In this document: in pieces, positions 1 to 7,220 of the stretch | Layout: each line of letters starts with the position of its first letter | Position numbering within the stretch: position 1 is the stretch's first letter | NCBI GenBank assembly: GCA_045629045.1 | Contig: JAZQQM010000035.1 | Span: 1-59,176 of the forward strand | Length of the DNA: 59,176 nt | Reading direction: 5' to 3' | DNA from: JAILLW01 sp045629045 | GTDB taxonomy: Bacteria > Bacillota > Clostridia > Lachnospirales > Lachnospiraceae | Notes under the pieces: model-generated | The model's input: only the letters and a program-made list of their open reading frames with translations | What the model was told of the DNA's origin: nothing | The model's database searches: none | Made by a program: the position numbers and the translations under genes

Positions 1-378
1 CCTTTCCCCGGCCCCGGTCTTGGCGTTCGTTGTGTAGGCGCTATTACCAGAGACCGTTTGGAAGCATTAAGAGAGGCTGATGCAATAGTTCGTGAAGAAA
101 TTGAAAAATTGCCGGAAACTCCTTGGCAGTATTTCTGCGCAATACCCGATATCCAGTCTACGGGAATTAAGTATGTGGACGGAGTTGGCCAAAGATATAT
201 GGGATGGGCAGTTGTAATCCGTGCCGTTAATACTACGGATGCAGTTAAGGTTACTGTTCCCGAGATACCGTTTAGCTCGTTGTGCGCCATGAGAGATAAG
301 ATTGTAGAAATCCCCGGCGTAAACAGAGTCCTCTGGGACATCAGCGAAAAACCCGTCGCAACGATCGAGTGGGAGTAG
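1..378 (+). CDS. guaA: GMP synthase (glutamine-hydrolysing), C-terminal fragment
   Basis: This is the last 125 codons of GMP synthase, which aminates XMP to GMP in purine synthesis. The frame is open from base 1, so the gene begins outside the window. The fragment starts in the family signature PFPGPGLGVRC, continues through LREADAIVREEI, and ends with VNRVLWDISEKPVATIEWE, the near-universal end of the GuaA dimerisation domain. The ORF start one could pick at 58 (TTG) is internal and not real. The TAG stop at 376-378 is the first part of an 11-base arm that recurs inverted at 506-516. The 3' end of guaA is a known integration site for islands in other bacteria, which fits the accessory genes that follow. 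The identification is secure. Confidence 0.96.
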   Translation, partial: PFPGPGLGVRCVGAITRDRLEALREADAIVREEIEKLPETPWQYFCAIPDIQSTGIKYVDGVGQRYMGWAVVIRAVNTTDAVKVTVPEIPFSSLCAMRDKIVEIPGVNRVLWDISEKPVATIEWE

Positions 379-589
379 CACGAGCCGAATAATAAAGTAA
401 TAATAAAACGCGGAGTAAGCTTGCTTACAGAGGCGTTTTTTATTGCTCTATTGTGGGGCGACGCCCCACGACGGTTCTTGGACTACGAAGTAGGACAAGA
501 ACAGAGGCTCGTGCTATATTTTATCTGGCGACAGACAGACCGTGCGCGGCCGAAGGCCATAGCGAATCGGAAGGTGGGTACCCACTTCC
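376..589 (+). other. Highly structured non-coding region after guaA
   Basis: This stretch holds no convincing gene. It carries nested inverted repeats: TAGCACGAGCC (376-386) with GGCTCGTGCTA (506-516) enclose the guaA terminator hairpin, a hairpin GTGGGGC/GCCCCAC (453-469), and a hairpin GTTCTTG/CAAGAAC (474-502) with an inner CTAC/GTAG stem. A 12-bp palindrome GTGGGTACCCAC lies at 574-585 inside a longer imperfect dyad (569-589). It could be a multibranched RNA, a cluster of palindromic repeats, or debris of an island insertion. I do not recognise it as a known RNA family. From 590 to 682 I see only a short dyad (AATTCG/CGAATT, about 611-628). Confidence 0.5.
405..441 (+). terminator. Probable rho-independent terminator of guaA
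   Basis: AAAACGC (405-411) pairs with GCGTTTT (433-439) around an inner hairpin, GTAAGC/GCTTAC (415-420/423-428), and the 3' side runs into TTTTTTATT. It lies 27 bases after the guaA stop. Confidence 0.7.
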
Positions 590-682
590 ACTGCTTGCGA
601 ACTTTATCCCGAATTCGGTATAACGAATTTGTTTGTGAGAATAGCCTATACCAAATAACGCAGTCTTGAAAACACAAAAATC

Positions 683-711
683 TTGACATAAATCCCACAG
701 ATTTGTATATT
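683..711 (+). promoter_or_regulatory. Strong sigma-A promoter for the Abi-associated RNA
   Basis: TTGACA (683-688) is followed after 17 bases by TATATT (706-711). Transcription should begin near 718, just before the RNA hairpins and well upstream of the Abi gene. Confidence 0.75.
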
Positions 712-717
712 ATATTT

Positions 718-784
718 AGTGGTAGCGCTGTGGAAACTCGAGATGCCCACAGCCCAGGGAGTTCATGCGTGAACTCTCTTTTTT
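718..784 (+). ncRNA. Putative Abi-associated small RNA (AbiF-RNA-like)
   Basis: Between the promoter and the Abi gene lies a compact two-hairpin unit. GCTGTGG (727-733) pairs with CCACAGC (747-753) around a 13-base loop, and GAGTTCA (759-765) pairs with TGAACTC (770-776) around a TGCG loop and runs into TCTTTTTT (777-784). The second hairpin is a complete intrinsic terminator only about 15 bases before the Abi ribosome binding site. Promoter, structured RNA, terminator, then Abi_2 gene is the layout reported for the AbiF RNA motif, where an RNA precedes an Abi_2 (AbiD/AbiF) protein. The match is by layout and structure. I could not run a covariance search, so family membership is an inference. 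Confidence 0.65.
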
Positions 785-801
785 CATTTTATGGAGGATT
801 A

Positions 802-1737
802 ATGTCAAAAGTATTTTTTACATATGAGCAACAACTTGATAAGCTCGAAAAAGAAAAAGGATTAATAATAGCGGATAGAACTTATGCAGAGTCTATGCTT
901 AAGTCTATTAGTTATTACTCGTTGATTGGTGGGTATAAACATCCTTTTAAACATTTAGCATCGGGCAATTATCAACGTGGAGTAACATTTGAAGAGATTG
1001 TTGCTTTATATAATTTTGATGAGAAAATAAGATCGATTTTTCTGGAATATATCTTGCATGTAGAACGACAGATTAAATCATTATTGTCGTATCATTTTTG
1101 CGAGAAGTATGGTGAACTTCAGACAGAATATCTTAATCCGGTAAATTATAATCTGAATAAGAAAAATCGAAATGATATAAATAAAATGATTAATTGCTTA
1201 ACTAATGCAATATCGTTACCCAGCAAGTATGGGTATATTGTTCATCATGTTAATAAGTATGGAAATGTCCCTTTGTGGGTTGCTATGAATGCCATTACAT
1301 TTGGAAATCTATCGAAGATGTATCAGTATTGTACTTCCGATATAAGGACTAAAGTGAGTCAGAATTATTCCAGAGTATCTGAATTTGAATTGCACCAATT
1401 CATTCGAGTGCTTGCTTCATGCAGAAATACCTGTGCACATGGTGAAAGATTGTTTACATTTCGTATAAAGGAATCTGGTCCGGATACGGTTCTTCATAAG
1501 AAAATGAGAATTCCTACAAAGAATGGGGCGTACACACTTGGTAAACAAGATTTATTCGCGGTTGTTATTGCTTTAAGATATCTTATTACAAATGATGAGT
1601 TTAAGGTATTTAAGCGGAACCTAAAGGCTGTAGTAGGAATTGTTTTGAATAAATGCCCTCATATATCAGAGCAGCAGTTATATGGATATATGGGATTCCC
1701 AAGTGATTGGGATAAAATGACAAGATACAAGAAATAG
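802..1737 (+). CDS. Abi_2 family (AbiD/AbiF-like) HEPN protein
   Basis: This 311-residue protein belongs to the Abi_2 family of abortive-infection proteins, which limit phage spread in some lactococci. The N-terminal part has the family pattern SISYYSLIGGYKHPF. A C-terminal RNTCAH segment places R208 and H213 in the R-x4-H arrangement of HEPN RNases, so RNA cleavage is the likely activity. The ATG at 802 is chosen because GGAGG ends six bases before it. An upstream in-frame ATG at 703 lies inside the promoter and is rejected. The gene is immediately downstream of a small RNA with its own terminator, which may act as antitoxin, guide or attenuator. The gene is AT-rich compared with its core neighbours, as expected for an acquired defence gene. 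The family call is firm. The biological role is inferred. Confidence 0.85.
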   Translation: MSKVFFTYEQQLDKLEKEKGLIIADRTYAESMLKSISYYSLIGGYKHPFKHLASGNYQRGVTFEEIVALYNFDEKIRSIFLEYILHVERQIKSLLSYHFCEKYGELQTEYLNPVNYNLNKKNRNDINKMINCLTNAISLPSKYGYIVHHVNKYGNVPLWVAMNAITFGNLSKMYQYCTSDIRTKVSQNYSRVSEFELHQFIRVLASCRNTCAHGERLFTFRIKESGPDTVLHKKMRIPTKNGAYTLGKQDLFAVVIALRYLITNDEFKVFKRNLKAVVGIVLNKCPHISEQQLYGYMGFPSDWDKMTRYKK

Positions 1738-1796
1738 TATTCGCATCAATACTCGAGAACAAAGTGTATCGTGAGTGTTTTTGTTCCCTAATATAG

Positions 1797-1824
1797 AGAT
1801 TGTGAACGCATGCGTTCACAATCT
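1797..1824. repeat. 28-bp perfect palindrome after the Abi gene
   Basis: AGATTGTGAACGCA (1797-1810) is followed directly by its exact reverse complement (1811-1824). It has no loop and only a weak T tract after it, so it is not a classic terminator. Just upstream are two more dyads, AGTATT/AATACT (1736-1753, overlapping the Abi stop codon) and GAACAAA/TTTGTTC (1757-1786). Confidence 0.8.
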
Positions 1825-1872
1825 TAATTGGACACATTTCCGGTCTTTATTACGTGTTCCTGCTGAGGTGTG

Positions 1873-1894
1873 TTGGCTCTACTTTGGCTCTATT
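1873..1894. repeat. Tandem 11-bp repeat resembling integrase arm sites
   Basis: TTGGCTCTACT (1873-1883) is followed at once by TTGGCTCTATT (1884-1894). Paired direct repeats with an 11-bp period are typical of arm-type sites bound by the N-terminal domain of tyrosine integrases in Firmicute phages and Tn916-like elements. A repeat with the same period but different sequence lies after lysS at 56858-56879. No integrase gene is present here. If the reading is right, this is a leftover attachment region. Confidence 0.4.
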
Positions 1895-1938
1895 TTTATT
1901 TTTTACTATTTTTCTGAATAGTTGCTGTGATATTTAAT

Positions 1939-2131
1939 CTATTCTGCAGGATAGATTTTTACGGATAAACCTCGGGTTTCCTTTGAAACAATTAGGTTAC
2001 TGTCAACTACAGATAATTTGATCTGGTTAATCATTTCTTCAGTATGCTGGATAGCAGCTATCTCGTCATCATTCAAATCAGTTCGTTTCAAGTGATAAAA
2101 CATCGGAAACTGTCTCTATATCAAAATCCAT
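1939..2131 (-). pseudogene. Broken small reverse-strand gene, unknown function
   Basis: On the minus strand a frame from ATG at 2103 to TAG at 1939-1941 encodes 54 hydrophilic residues beginning MFYHLKRTDLNDDEIAAIQ and ending VKIYPAE. It reads like real protein rather than noise. An ATG at 2131 with a better ribosome binding site (AAGGAT upstream) starts in another frame and ends after 17 codons. The two frames may be one gene split by a single-base shift, or the fragment may be the tail of a lost gene. It sits next to the putative integrase arm repeat. I do not recognise the family. The rest of 1825-2300 shows no other gene. Confidence 0.35.
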
Positions 2132-2220
2132 AAATAGTTATCCTTAGGAGGCCTTATTTTTGTCAAACAGAAAACAGAAGTTTTTTTTATTGCTTATATT
2201 GCAAAAATTGTTGATTTTTA

Positions 2221-2250
2221 TTGACTGTAATTAATTCAAAAGTGTAAAAT
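2221..2250 (+). promoter_or_regulatory. Possible promoter of the secreted protein gene
   Basis: TTGACT (2221-2226), an 18-base spacer and TAAAAT (2245-2250) lie about 50 bases before the start codon at 2301. The match is fair, with a spacer one base longer than ideal. Confidence 0.45.
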
Positions 2251-2300
2251 CTATTAGACGAGGATAAACAATAGTTTATTGTTATTGAGAGAGGTAGAAA

Positions 2301-3113
2301 ATGAAAAGAAAATTAAGAATATTAGTGGCATTAGTAATGTCATTAACCATGATGTTTGGAATGAGCACGACGGCGTTTGCAGATATTAATTGGGATAGCT
2401 ATAATCCCCCCGAAAGTGTTAATCCTTCAAGTGGTGGGATGAATTATGTGGTAGATATTATTGAATCGGAGAATCCTGTTTTGTGTTTTCTTTATAACGC
2501 AGATGGAAGCAGGAGCCTTGATTCAGCTGGAAAACACGCCCATAGTGATTTGTCCAGTGCTGCTTTTGAGGATGCTCCGGAAGTAGGAAAAGTGTACATT
2601 GCGGTTGCTGGTAAACTCTACCTGGATGAAAATAATCTTCCCCCTTCACCATCACCATCACCGTCACCATCACCGTCACCGTCACCGGAACCGAATGGGG
2701 AAACACCATCAGCCCCTGCTCACGTTCACAGTTTCACCTGGCAGACAATAACGGAACCTACCAAAGATTCGGACGGTCTTGAAGGTGAAGTTTGCAGCTG
2801 CGGTGCAACAAGAAATACCCAGCCTCTTTCAGCTTTTGGATATGCACTTAACAATTATGCTGTACCCATGATTAACAATGCTAAATCGGGGCAGACAATT
2901 ACCTTTGAGTTTGGCGAATTCAATTCTTTCCCGAAATCATTTATGCAGAAGATTGCAGGAAAGGTTAATACCGGAGTTTCGTTTGAATTTAGATACAAGG
3001 TTAATCACCAGCTTAAGAAGATAAAGATTCCGGCAGGTGCCACGGTGGATACAAATCTTGATTGGTACGGTCCTGCTACCATGGAACAATTGTACGGAGT
3101 TTTTAGTAAGTAA
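2301..3113 (+). CDS. Secreted protein with Pro-Ser linker, unknown function
   Basis: This 270-residue protein has a clear signal peptide: basic start MKRKLR, a hydrophobic core and a probable cleavage after AFA (residue 27). A first domain (about 28-112) is followed by a proline-serine linker (about 114-131) encoded by a hexanucleotide repeat. Next comes a short segment with HVH and CSC motifs (about 141-170), of a kind often seen in secreted Lachnospiraceae proteins and possibly metal-binding. The C-terminal 100 residues match no domain I know. The gene has a GAGAGG ribosome binding site and a strong terminator and stands alone. It probably acts at or outside the cell surface. No anchor motif or second membrane segment is visible. 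Confidence 0.7.
   Translation: MKRKLRILVALVMSLTMMFGMSTTAFADINWDSYNPPESVNPSSGGMNYVVDIIESENPVLCFLYNADGSRSLDSAGKHAHSDLSSAAFEDAPEVGKVYIAVAGKLYLDENNLPPSPSPSPSPSPSPSPEPNGETPSAPAHVHSFTWQTITEPTKDSDGLEGEVCSCGATRNTQPLSAFGYALNNYAVPMINNAKSGQTITFEFGEFNSFPKSFMQKIAGKVNTGVSFEFRYKVNHQLKKIKIPAGATVDTNLDWYGPATMEQLYGVFSK
2646..2687 (+). repeat. Hexanucleotide repeat TCACCR, seven units
   Basis: Seven back-to-back units of TCACCA or TCACCG encode the proline-serine linker. Because the unit is six bases long, slippage would change linker length without breaking the frame. Confidence 0.9.
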
Positions 3114-3123
3114 GAAATTCGAG

Positions 3124-3157
3124 GCGCCGACAGAGAATATTCTGTCGGCGCTTTTTT
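3124..3157 (+). terminator. Rho-independent terminator
   Basis: GCGCCGACAGA (3124-3134) pairs perfectly with TCTGTCGGCGC (3141-3151) and is followed by six T. It ends the secreted protein gene. The following 200 bases (3160-3371) show no gene. Confidence 0.93.
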
Positions 3158-3371
3158 GATTTGCAGTAAAACTCGGGCAAGGGATACCATTTATCTGTAT
3201 ATGCCCAAAACTCTTCAAAAGCACTATGCTATCAAAGGTTTTGGGGGAAATCATATTGACAAGTGACTGCTCGTTCACTACACTCGAAAAAGCATAGGAT
3301 ATGACTTCCTGAATTATATTGTCAGAGTATTGATTGTGTGATAAAGATTTCTAAAAAGGATTAATAAATTT

Positions 3372-4553
3372 ATGAGAAAAAGTATATTTTTGTCCGTGAT
3401 GGTTTTCGTGGCTGTTACAATGTTGACAGGCTGCGGTGCCCAGGGAAGACTGTATGGAAAATCAAAGGTATTAGAATATATGGAGGATGAAGTCCCGCAG
3501 GAAAAGTATTCTCTCAAAAGTGTGGAGCAGGTACCCGACGCGGATGTGTCGACGGAAATATATACTTTCCAATCCAAGGAACGTGACCTTGAATTTGTGG
3601 CAGAAAATACACGTAGCAGTGTATTCGTGGACTCTGCGGTATATGGCAGAGCGATAGTCTCCAAATATGTCGAAGCGGTTCACGAATATTATCAAGATGA
3701 TATTGAGGATATACTTAAAGACAGTGGCCTTGCGATTGACGGCAAAAGGATATACGTCGAATCATATGAGGATTTGGCTAGCTTGGTGGACTATTTTGCT
3801 GCTGCGGACGATGTTTATAAGGAAGAGCTTGACTACAATTCCGAAGACTGGCTGATAGATAACCCGTATGAAAAATATAATCTGTTTGTGGCTCGAAGCG
3901 ACAGCATAAATGTTAATTTCGGAAGCCTTGCAATCAATGGTACATGGGACAACGATAAGCTATTGGATTATGTTTCTTTTTGCTATGCTTCGGCTATTAA
4001 GGAAGGCAGGCTTGAAACAGAAGTTATTCCACAAAAATATATAGATACAGCGCATGTCTCAACGCTTCATCATATTTATTTAAATGGCGAGGATTTGTCT
4101 CAAAAGGCCCATGCCACGGCCAAAAAGAAGAAACTGAATAATAATTCGGACGGTATGTATTATTCGGGTTACTGCTATAAACTTGAGGATTATGTTGTGC
4201 CCTTGAATGTTGCACTTACGGATGAAAAATATGCTCCTTGGATGCTGGAGGAAGTTTTTGATATTTTGGATGCTGACTATGATATAAAATATGACAGAGG
4301 TGTCGTTACGTGGGAGTATAGCAACGAAAAATGGGAGATTAAGGCAAGCGAAAAGGACAATGAGATTCAATCCTTCGTTGTCAAAAAGGACGGGAAAAAA
4401 GTTGATATTCCCTATGTTACATGCGGCGAGTGGACTTCGCCGATTACGGCGACTTATATAGTAGGAATTCGTGCAACGGATTTTGCAGACATTTTTGACC
4501 TTAAGATGCAGGTAGATGAATTTGGTGACTGCATTAAATTTGAAGAAAAATAG
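3372..4553 (+). CDS. Putative lipoprotein, unknown function
   Basis: This 393-residue protein starts with a lipoprotein signal (MRKSIFL, hydrophobic core, lipobox LTGC with the lipidated cysteine at residue 21). The rest is acidic and soluble, so the mature protein should sit on the outer face of the membrane. I recognise no enzyme or binding domain. The start is supported by a short AAGGA stretch a few bases upstream. The gene converges with the CPBP protease gene, with seven bases between their ends, and no clear terminator is visible between them. It is most likely a lineage-specific surface lipoprotein. Confidence 0.7.
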   Translation: MRKSIFLSVMVFVAVTMLTGCGAQGRLYGKSKVLEYMEDEVPQEKYSLKSVEQVPDADVSTEIYTFQSKERDLEFVAENTRSSVFVDSAVYGRAIVSKYVEAVHEYYQDDIEDILKDSGLAIDGKRIYVESYEDLASLVDYFAAADDVYKEELDYNSEDWLIDNPYEKYNLFVARSDSINVNFGSLAINGTWDNDKLLDYVSFCYASAIKEGRLETEVIPQKYIDTAHVSTLHHIYLNGEDLSQKAHATAKKKKLNNNSDGMYYSGYCYKLEDYVVPLNVALTDEKYAPWMLEEVFDILDADYDIKYDRGVVTWEYSNEKWEIKASEKDNEIQSFVVKKDGKKVDIPYVTCGEWTSPITATYIVGIRATDFADIFDLKMQVDEFGDCIKFEEK

Positions 4554-4560
4554 TTGTAAA

Positions 4561-5418
4561 TCATAAATGTTCTTTGCGCTTTTTTCGTGCATTTATTATT
4601 AATACAATTGATAATGATAAAACATTGGATAAGACAATTCTGATAATTTGCATATTATCTGCTTCCACTGTTCCGTTGCTGCTTGTACTTAAAACGTGAA
4701 GGGCATTTGAAATAAAATTATTGAAAAAATGTTCAAACATACCTACCCATAAAACTCCGGTCATATTGACACAGGTTCCCCATTCGATTGCCAGTATCCC
4801 GGCCAATACCACGTATCCGATAGCAAATACAACCGCTGTTCCAATCGTCATTGTGCCTTCTTTTACTCCGATTACGCAGGATATTATATGCCAGAATCCA
4901 AACAAAAGTGCTTGTATAAAGTTACCTGTTTTAAAGCCCCACTGTTCTGAAAGTGCTTTTAAAAATATTCCTCGGAACAGACCTTCTTCTGCGACAACAT
5001 TTATTATATTTCCGAGGATGCAGATTATAACAGCTGAAAAAGATAGCGACATCGTATTTGTGGCGCCTGTTAAACCAAAATTGGTAATGTAAACAGAAAG
5101 CTTTGGATTTCCTCCTTGAAGCGAAAGTATCAGCATCTCTATTCCATATGAGGCAGCAAAGGTAACAATACCCAAACTAAGACCGGCGATAGCATATTTT
5201 GGTATATTCTTATTCTTGAACCCGATATCGGTCAGCTTATATCCTAATTTATGTGCAATGAACACTGTAGTAATAATACATACGATTTTGCATATTACAT
5301 TTTCTCCGATAACGGTAGTGTCGGTCTTGATGAACATAAACTCAATATCTTTTATTATTGAACATATAATAAATGCCAGAGCTATTAAATATATCACACG
5401 TTTCTTTGTATTTTTCAT
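4561..5418 (-). CDS. CPBP family intramembrane metalloprotease
   Basis: This 285-residue, multi-spanning membrane protein has the CPBP (CAAX protease/bacteriocin-processing, also Abi) signature: EEGLFRG for motif 1 and FGFWHI for the histidine motif. Family members cleave within the membrane, and in bacteria they are linked to bacteriocin self-immunity or peptide maturation. The gene starts two bases after the TetR regulator gene ends, so the two form an operon and the protease is probably what the regulator controls. Its ribosome binding site (GAGG) lies in the end of the regulator gene. The substrate is unknown. Confidence 0.88.
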   Translation of the reverse strand: MKNTKKRVIYLIALAFIICSIIKDIEFMFIKTDTTVIGENVICKIVCIITTVFIAHKLGYKLTDIGFKNKNIPKYAIAGLSLGIVTFAASYGIEMLILSLQGGNPKLSVYITNFGLTGATNTMSLSFSAVIICILGNIINVVAEEGLFRGIFLKALSEQWGFKTGNFIQALLFGFWHIISCVIGVKEGTMTIGTAVVFAIGYVVLAGILAIEWGTCVNMTGVLWVGMFEHFFNNFISNALHVLSTSSNGTVEADNMQIIRIVLSNVLSLSIVLIINARKKRKEHL

Positions 5419-5420
5419 AA

Positions 5421-6077
5421 TTAGTTGTCCTCACTCTTTTTGGTATTAGATAGTAATTTAATCTTTTTTATTAATTCATCGTCAACGATGTTTAAGTTGT
5501 ATCCTGACAGCATTTCCGATAAAAACATCAATTTGTTGGCTGTTTCTTGCGGTGATGCTTCAAAGACTAACGGACTTATCCATAAGTTAATTAATATGGC
5601 GAGCACCTCCGATAATTCCTTGGGATAGTCTGTTTTGATTGAACCGTCTGTTATTCCCTGTTCGATAAGAGGTCTGATAAACATCGGCGCAACTTCTTCT
5701 TTCAGTTCTCTTATAAGACTGTAAAGCATTTGGGGATTCTTTGAATAATCTATGCGCCCAAGTTGCCCGCGATTATCTATTGCAGCATCCAATGACTCTG
5801 AGAGTACCAGTTTGATTTTTTGCAAACCGTTTAAGTTTTTGCTTTGAATTAAGTTTAATAGGTTATCATCATTTTGGGCTGTCATTTGATATATCACTGC
5901 CTGATAAATTTCTTCTTTTGAAGAAAAATGCTGATATATAGCTCCTTTGGTAAGTCCACCGAGATTCTTTACTATGTCATTTAAAGAAGTTTTTTCGTAG
6001 CCATTCTCCATAAAAAGCTTTGTTGCTACTTCGATAATTAACTTTTGTGTTTTTTCCGGATATTTATTTCTTGACAT
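5421..6077 (-). CDS. TetR/AcrR family transcriptional regulator
   Basis: This 218-residue repressor has the standard N-terminal helix-turn-helix of the family: KTQKLIIEVATKLF, then TSLNDIVKNLGGLTKGAIYQHFSSKEEIY. The variable C-terminal half should bind a ligand and dimerise. The start at 6077 is chosen for the GGAGG just upstream. A longer frame reaching 6122 would run through the operator. It is first in an operon with a CPBP protease. Two operator-like dyads overlap its own perfect-consensus promoter, so it very likely represses itself and the protease. The ligand cannot be read from the sequence. Confidence 0.92.
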   Translation of the reverse strand: MSRNKYPEKTQKLIIEVATKLFMENGYEKTSLNDIVKNLGGLTKGAIYQHFSSKEEIYQAVIYQMTAQNDDNLLNLIQSKNLNGLQKIKLVLSESLDAAIDNRGQLGRIDYSKNPQMLYSLIRELKEEVAPMFIRPLIEQGITDGSIKTDYPKELSEVLAILINLWISPLVFEASPQETANKLMFLSEMLSGYNLNIVDDELIKKIKLLSNTKKSEDN

Positions 6078-6098
6078 ATCATCCTCCAAACAAAATAG

Positions 6099-6142
6099 AT
6101 ACCATCGGTATGTATTATACATACCGTCAGTATGTATGTCAA
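6099..6142 (-). promoter_or_regulatory. Autoregulated promoter with two TetR operators
   Basis: Read on the minus strand, TTGACA (6137-6142) and TATAAT (6114-6119) are separated by exactly 17 bases, a perfect consensus. Two operator-like dyads, ATACC-ATC-GGTAT (6099-6111) and ATACC-GTC-AGTAT (6121-6133), lie 22 bp (two helical turns) apart and cover the -10 and the spacer. An intermediate dyad, GGTATGTA/TACATACC (6107-6125), overlaps both. Bound repressor would block polymerase directly. Confidence 0.85.
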
Positions 6143-6297
6143 CATAATGTTGACCTTACGGTATTGGAAAATTTATAATTTTCTGATAGCGAAACTGTGA
6201 TATTTGTGATTTAAAATTTTTGTTACGGGATAGGAAAGATTAGTAACGATTAAAAAGATTCGCAAGCTTTCGCATTGGGAATTGTTTTTACAAAGTC

Positions 6298-7218
6298 ATG
6301 AAAAATACAACTAATTTACCTAAAGAAAAAGCATATTATCATTTACCGGGACTTTTTGAGTTCCATGAACTGTACAGGCTATTTTTGCCCCTGTGGGAAG
6401 TGCATCGTGAGTATTTCTATGATTGGTGTGAGATAGGTTCAATCTATGGCGCACCTGCAGACTGTCTGTGGGGCGGCGGACGCATCGAGGCAGGCTTCAC
6501 AGCCCCTGAAGATGTTCGGGCGCTTCTTAAGGAGTATGGTATTTCCGCACGTCTTACCTTTAGTAATTCACTTATTACCACAGAGCATCTTGATGACCGC
6601 AACTGTAACAGATTGTGTGAGATATTTGCAGAAGATGACGGGCTAACTAACGGAATAATTATATATTCCGACATTTTGCTTGATTATATTAAGTCAAATT
6701 ATCCGGAGTTCTATTTCGTAGATTCCACAACTAAAGTTATTACGGATTATGATGCATTTAAAGCGCAATTGGATAAGGAAGACTATACCTATGTGGTTCC
6801 TGATTTTCGCCTGAACAAAGCGTATGATTTATTTGATTCATTGCCTAAGGATAAGAAAGATAAGGTTGAACTTTTGTGTAATGAATGCTGCACCCCAAAG
6901 TGCAGGTCACGAAAAATGTGCTATGAAGCTGTAAGTTATAAAAATCTCGGAATGGACGGACCTTCGTTTAAATGTACATCGCCGGATGCAGAGGAAGGCT
7001 ATAAGTTTTCGAAAGCCATGGCCAATCCGATGTTTATAGGAACCGAAGATATTATAAATAAATATCTTCCCATGGGAATTACTAATTTCAAAATAGAAGG
7101 GCGCAGCCTCGGCAGCGCCCTGATACTTGAATTCATCCTGTATTATATGACTAAGCCCGAGTATAGGATTAATGTAAGGGAAGCCATATATCTTGATAAT
7201 ATGCTGGATTTATTTTAA
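6298..7218 (+). CDS. Uncharacterised protein with Cys cluster, U32-like
   Basis: This 306-residue cytosolic protein has no signal peptide or membrane segment. Two features stand out: GGGRIEAGF near residue 60, and a cysteine-rich segment CNECCTPKCRSRKMCYE near residues 196-212. A Cys cluster near the end of a TIM-barrel, plus the repeated pattern of short hydrophobic strands (GIIIYSDILLDYI, YTYVVPDFRLN), recalls peptidase U32-like proteins, some of which bind iron-sulphur clusters. This is a resemblance, not a firm family call. The ribosome binding site is weak, so the ATG at 6298 is the best but not certain start. It converges with the next gene, with two bases between the stops. Confidence 0.55.
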   Translation: MKNTTNLPKEKAYYHLPGLFEFHELYRLFLPLWEVHREYFYDWCEIGSIYGAPADCLWGGGRIEAGFTAPEDVRALLKEYGISARLTFSNSLITTEHLDDRNCNRLCEIFAEDDGLTNGIIIYSDILLDYIKSNYPEFYFVDSTTKVITDYDAFKAQLDKEDYTYVVPDFRLNKAYDLFDSLPKDKKDKVELLCNECCTPKCRSRKMCYEAVSYKNLGMDGPSFKCTSPDAEEGYKFSKAMANPMFIGTEDIINKYLPMGITNFKIEGRSLGSALILEFILYYMTKPEYRINVREAIYLDNMLDLF

Positions 7219-7220
7219 CC

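Noticed and set aside
421..698. Open frames on both strands in the region after guaA
   Set aside because: They have no ribosome binding site, cover the guaA terminator and hairpins, and their translations look like chance sequence (many Arg, Cys and Trp).
703..801. N-terminal extension of the Abi gene from the ATG at 703
   Set aside because: It would start within the -10 box and read through the RNA hairpins and terminator. The ATG at 802 has a good GGAGG site.
2458..2709. Minus-strand frame over the Pro-Ser linker of the secreted protein
   Set aside because: It is the shadow of the hexanucleotide repeat, with a Val/Met run, and lies wholly inside a well-supported gene.
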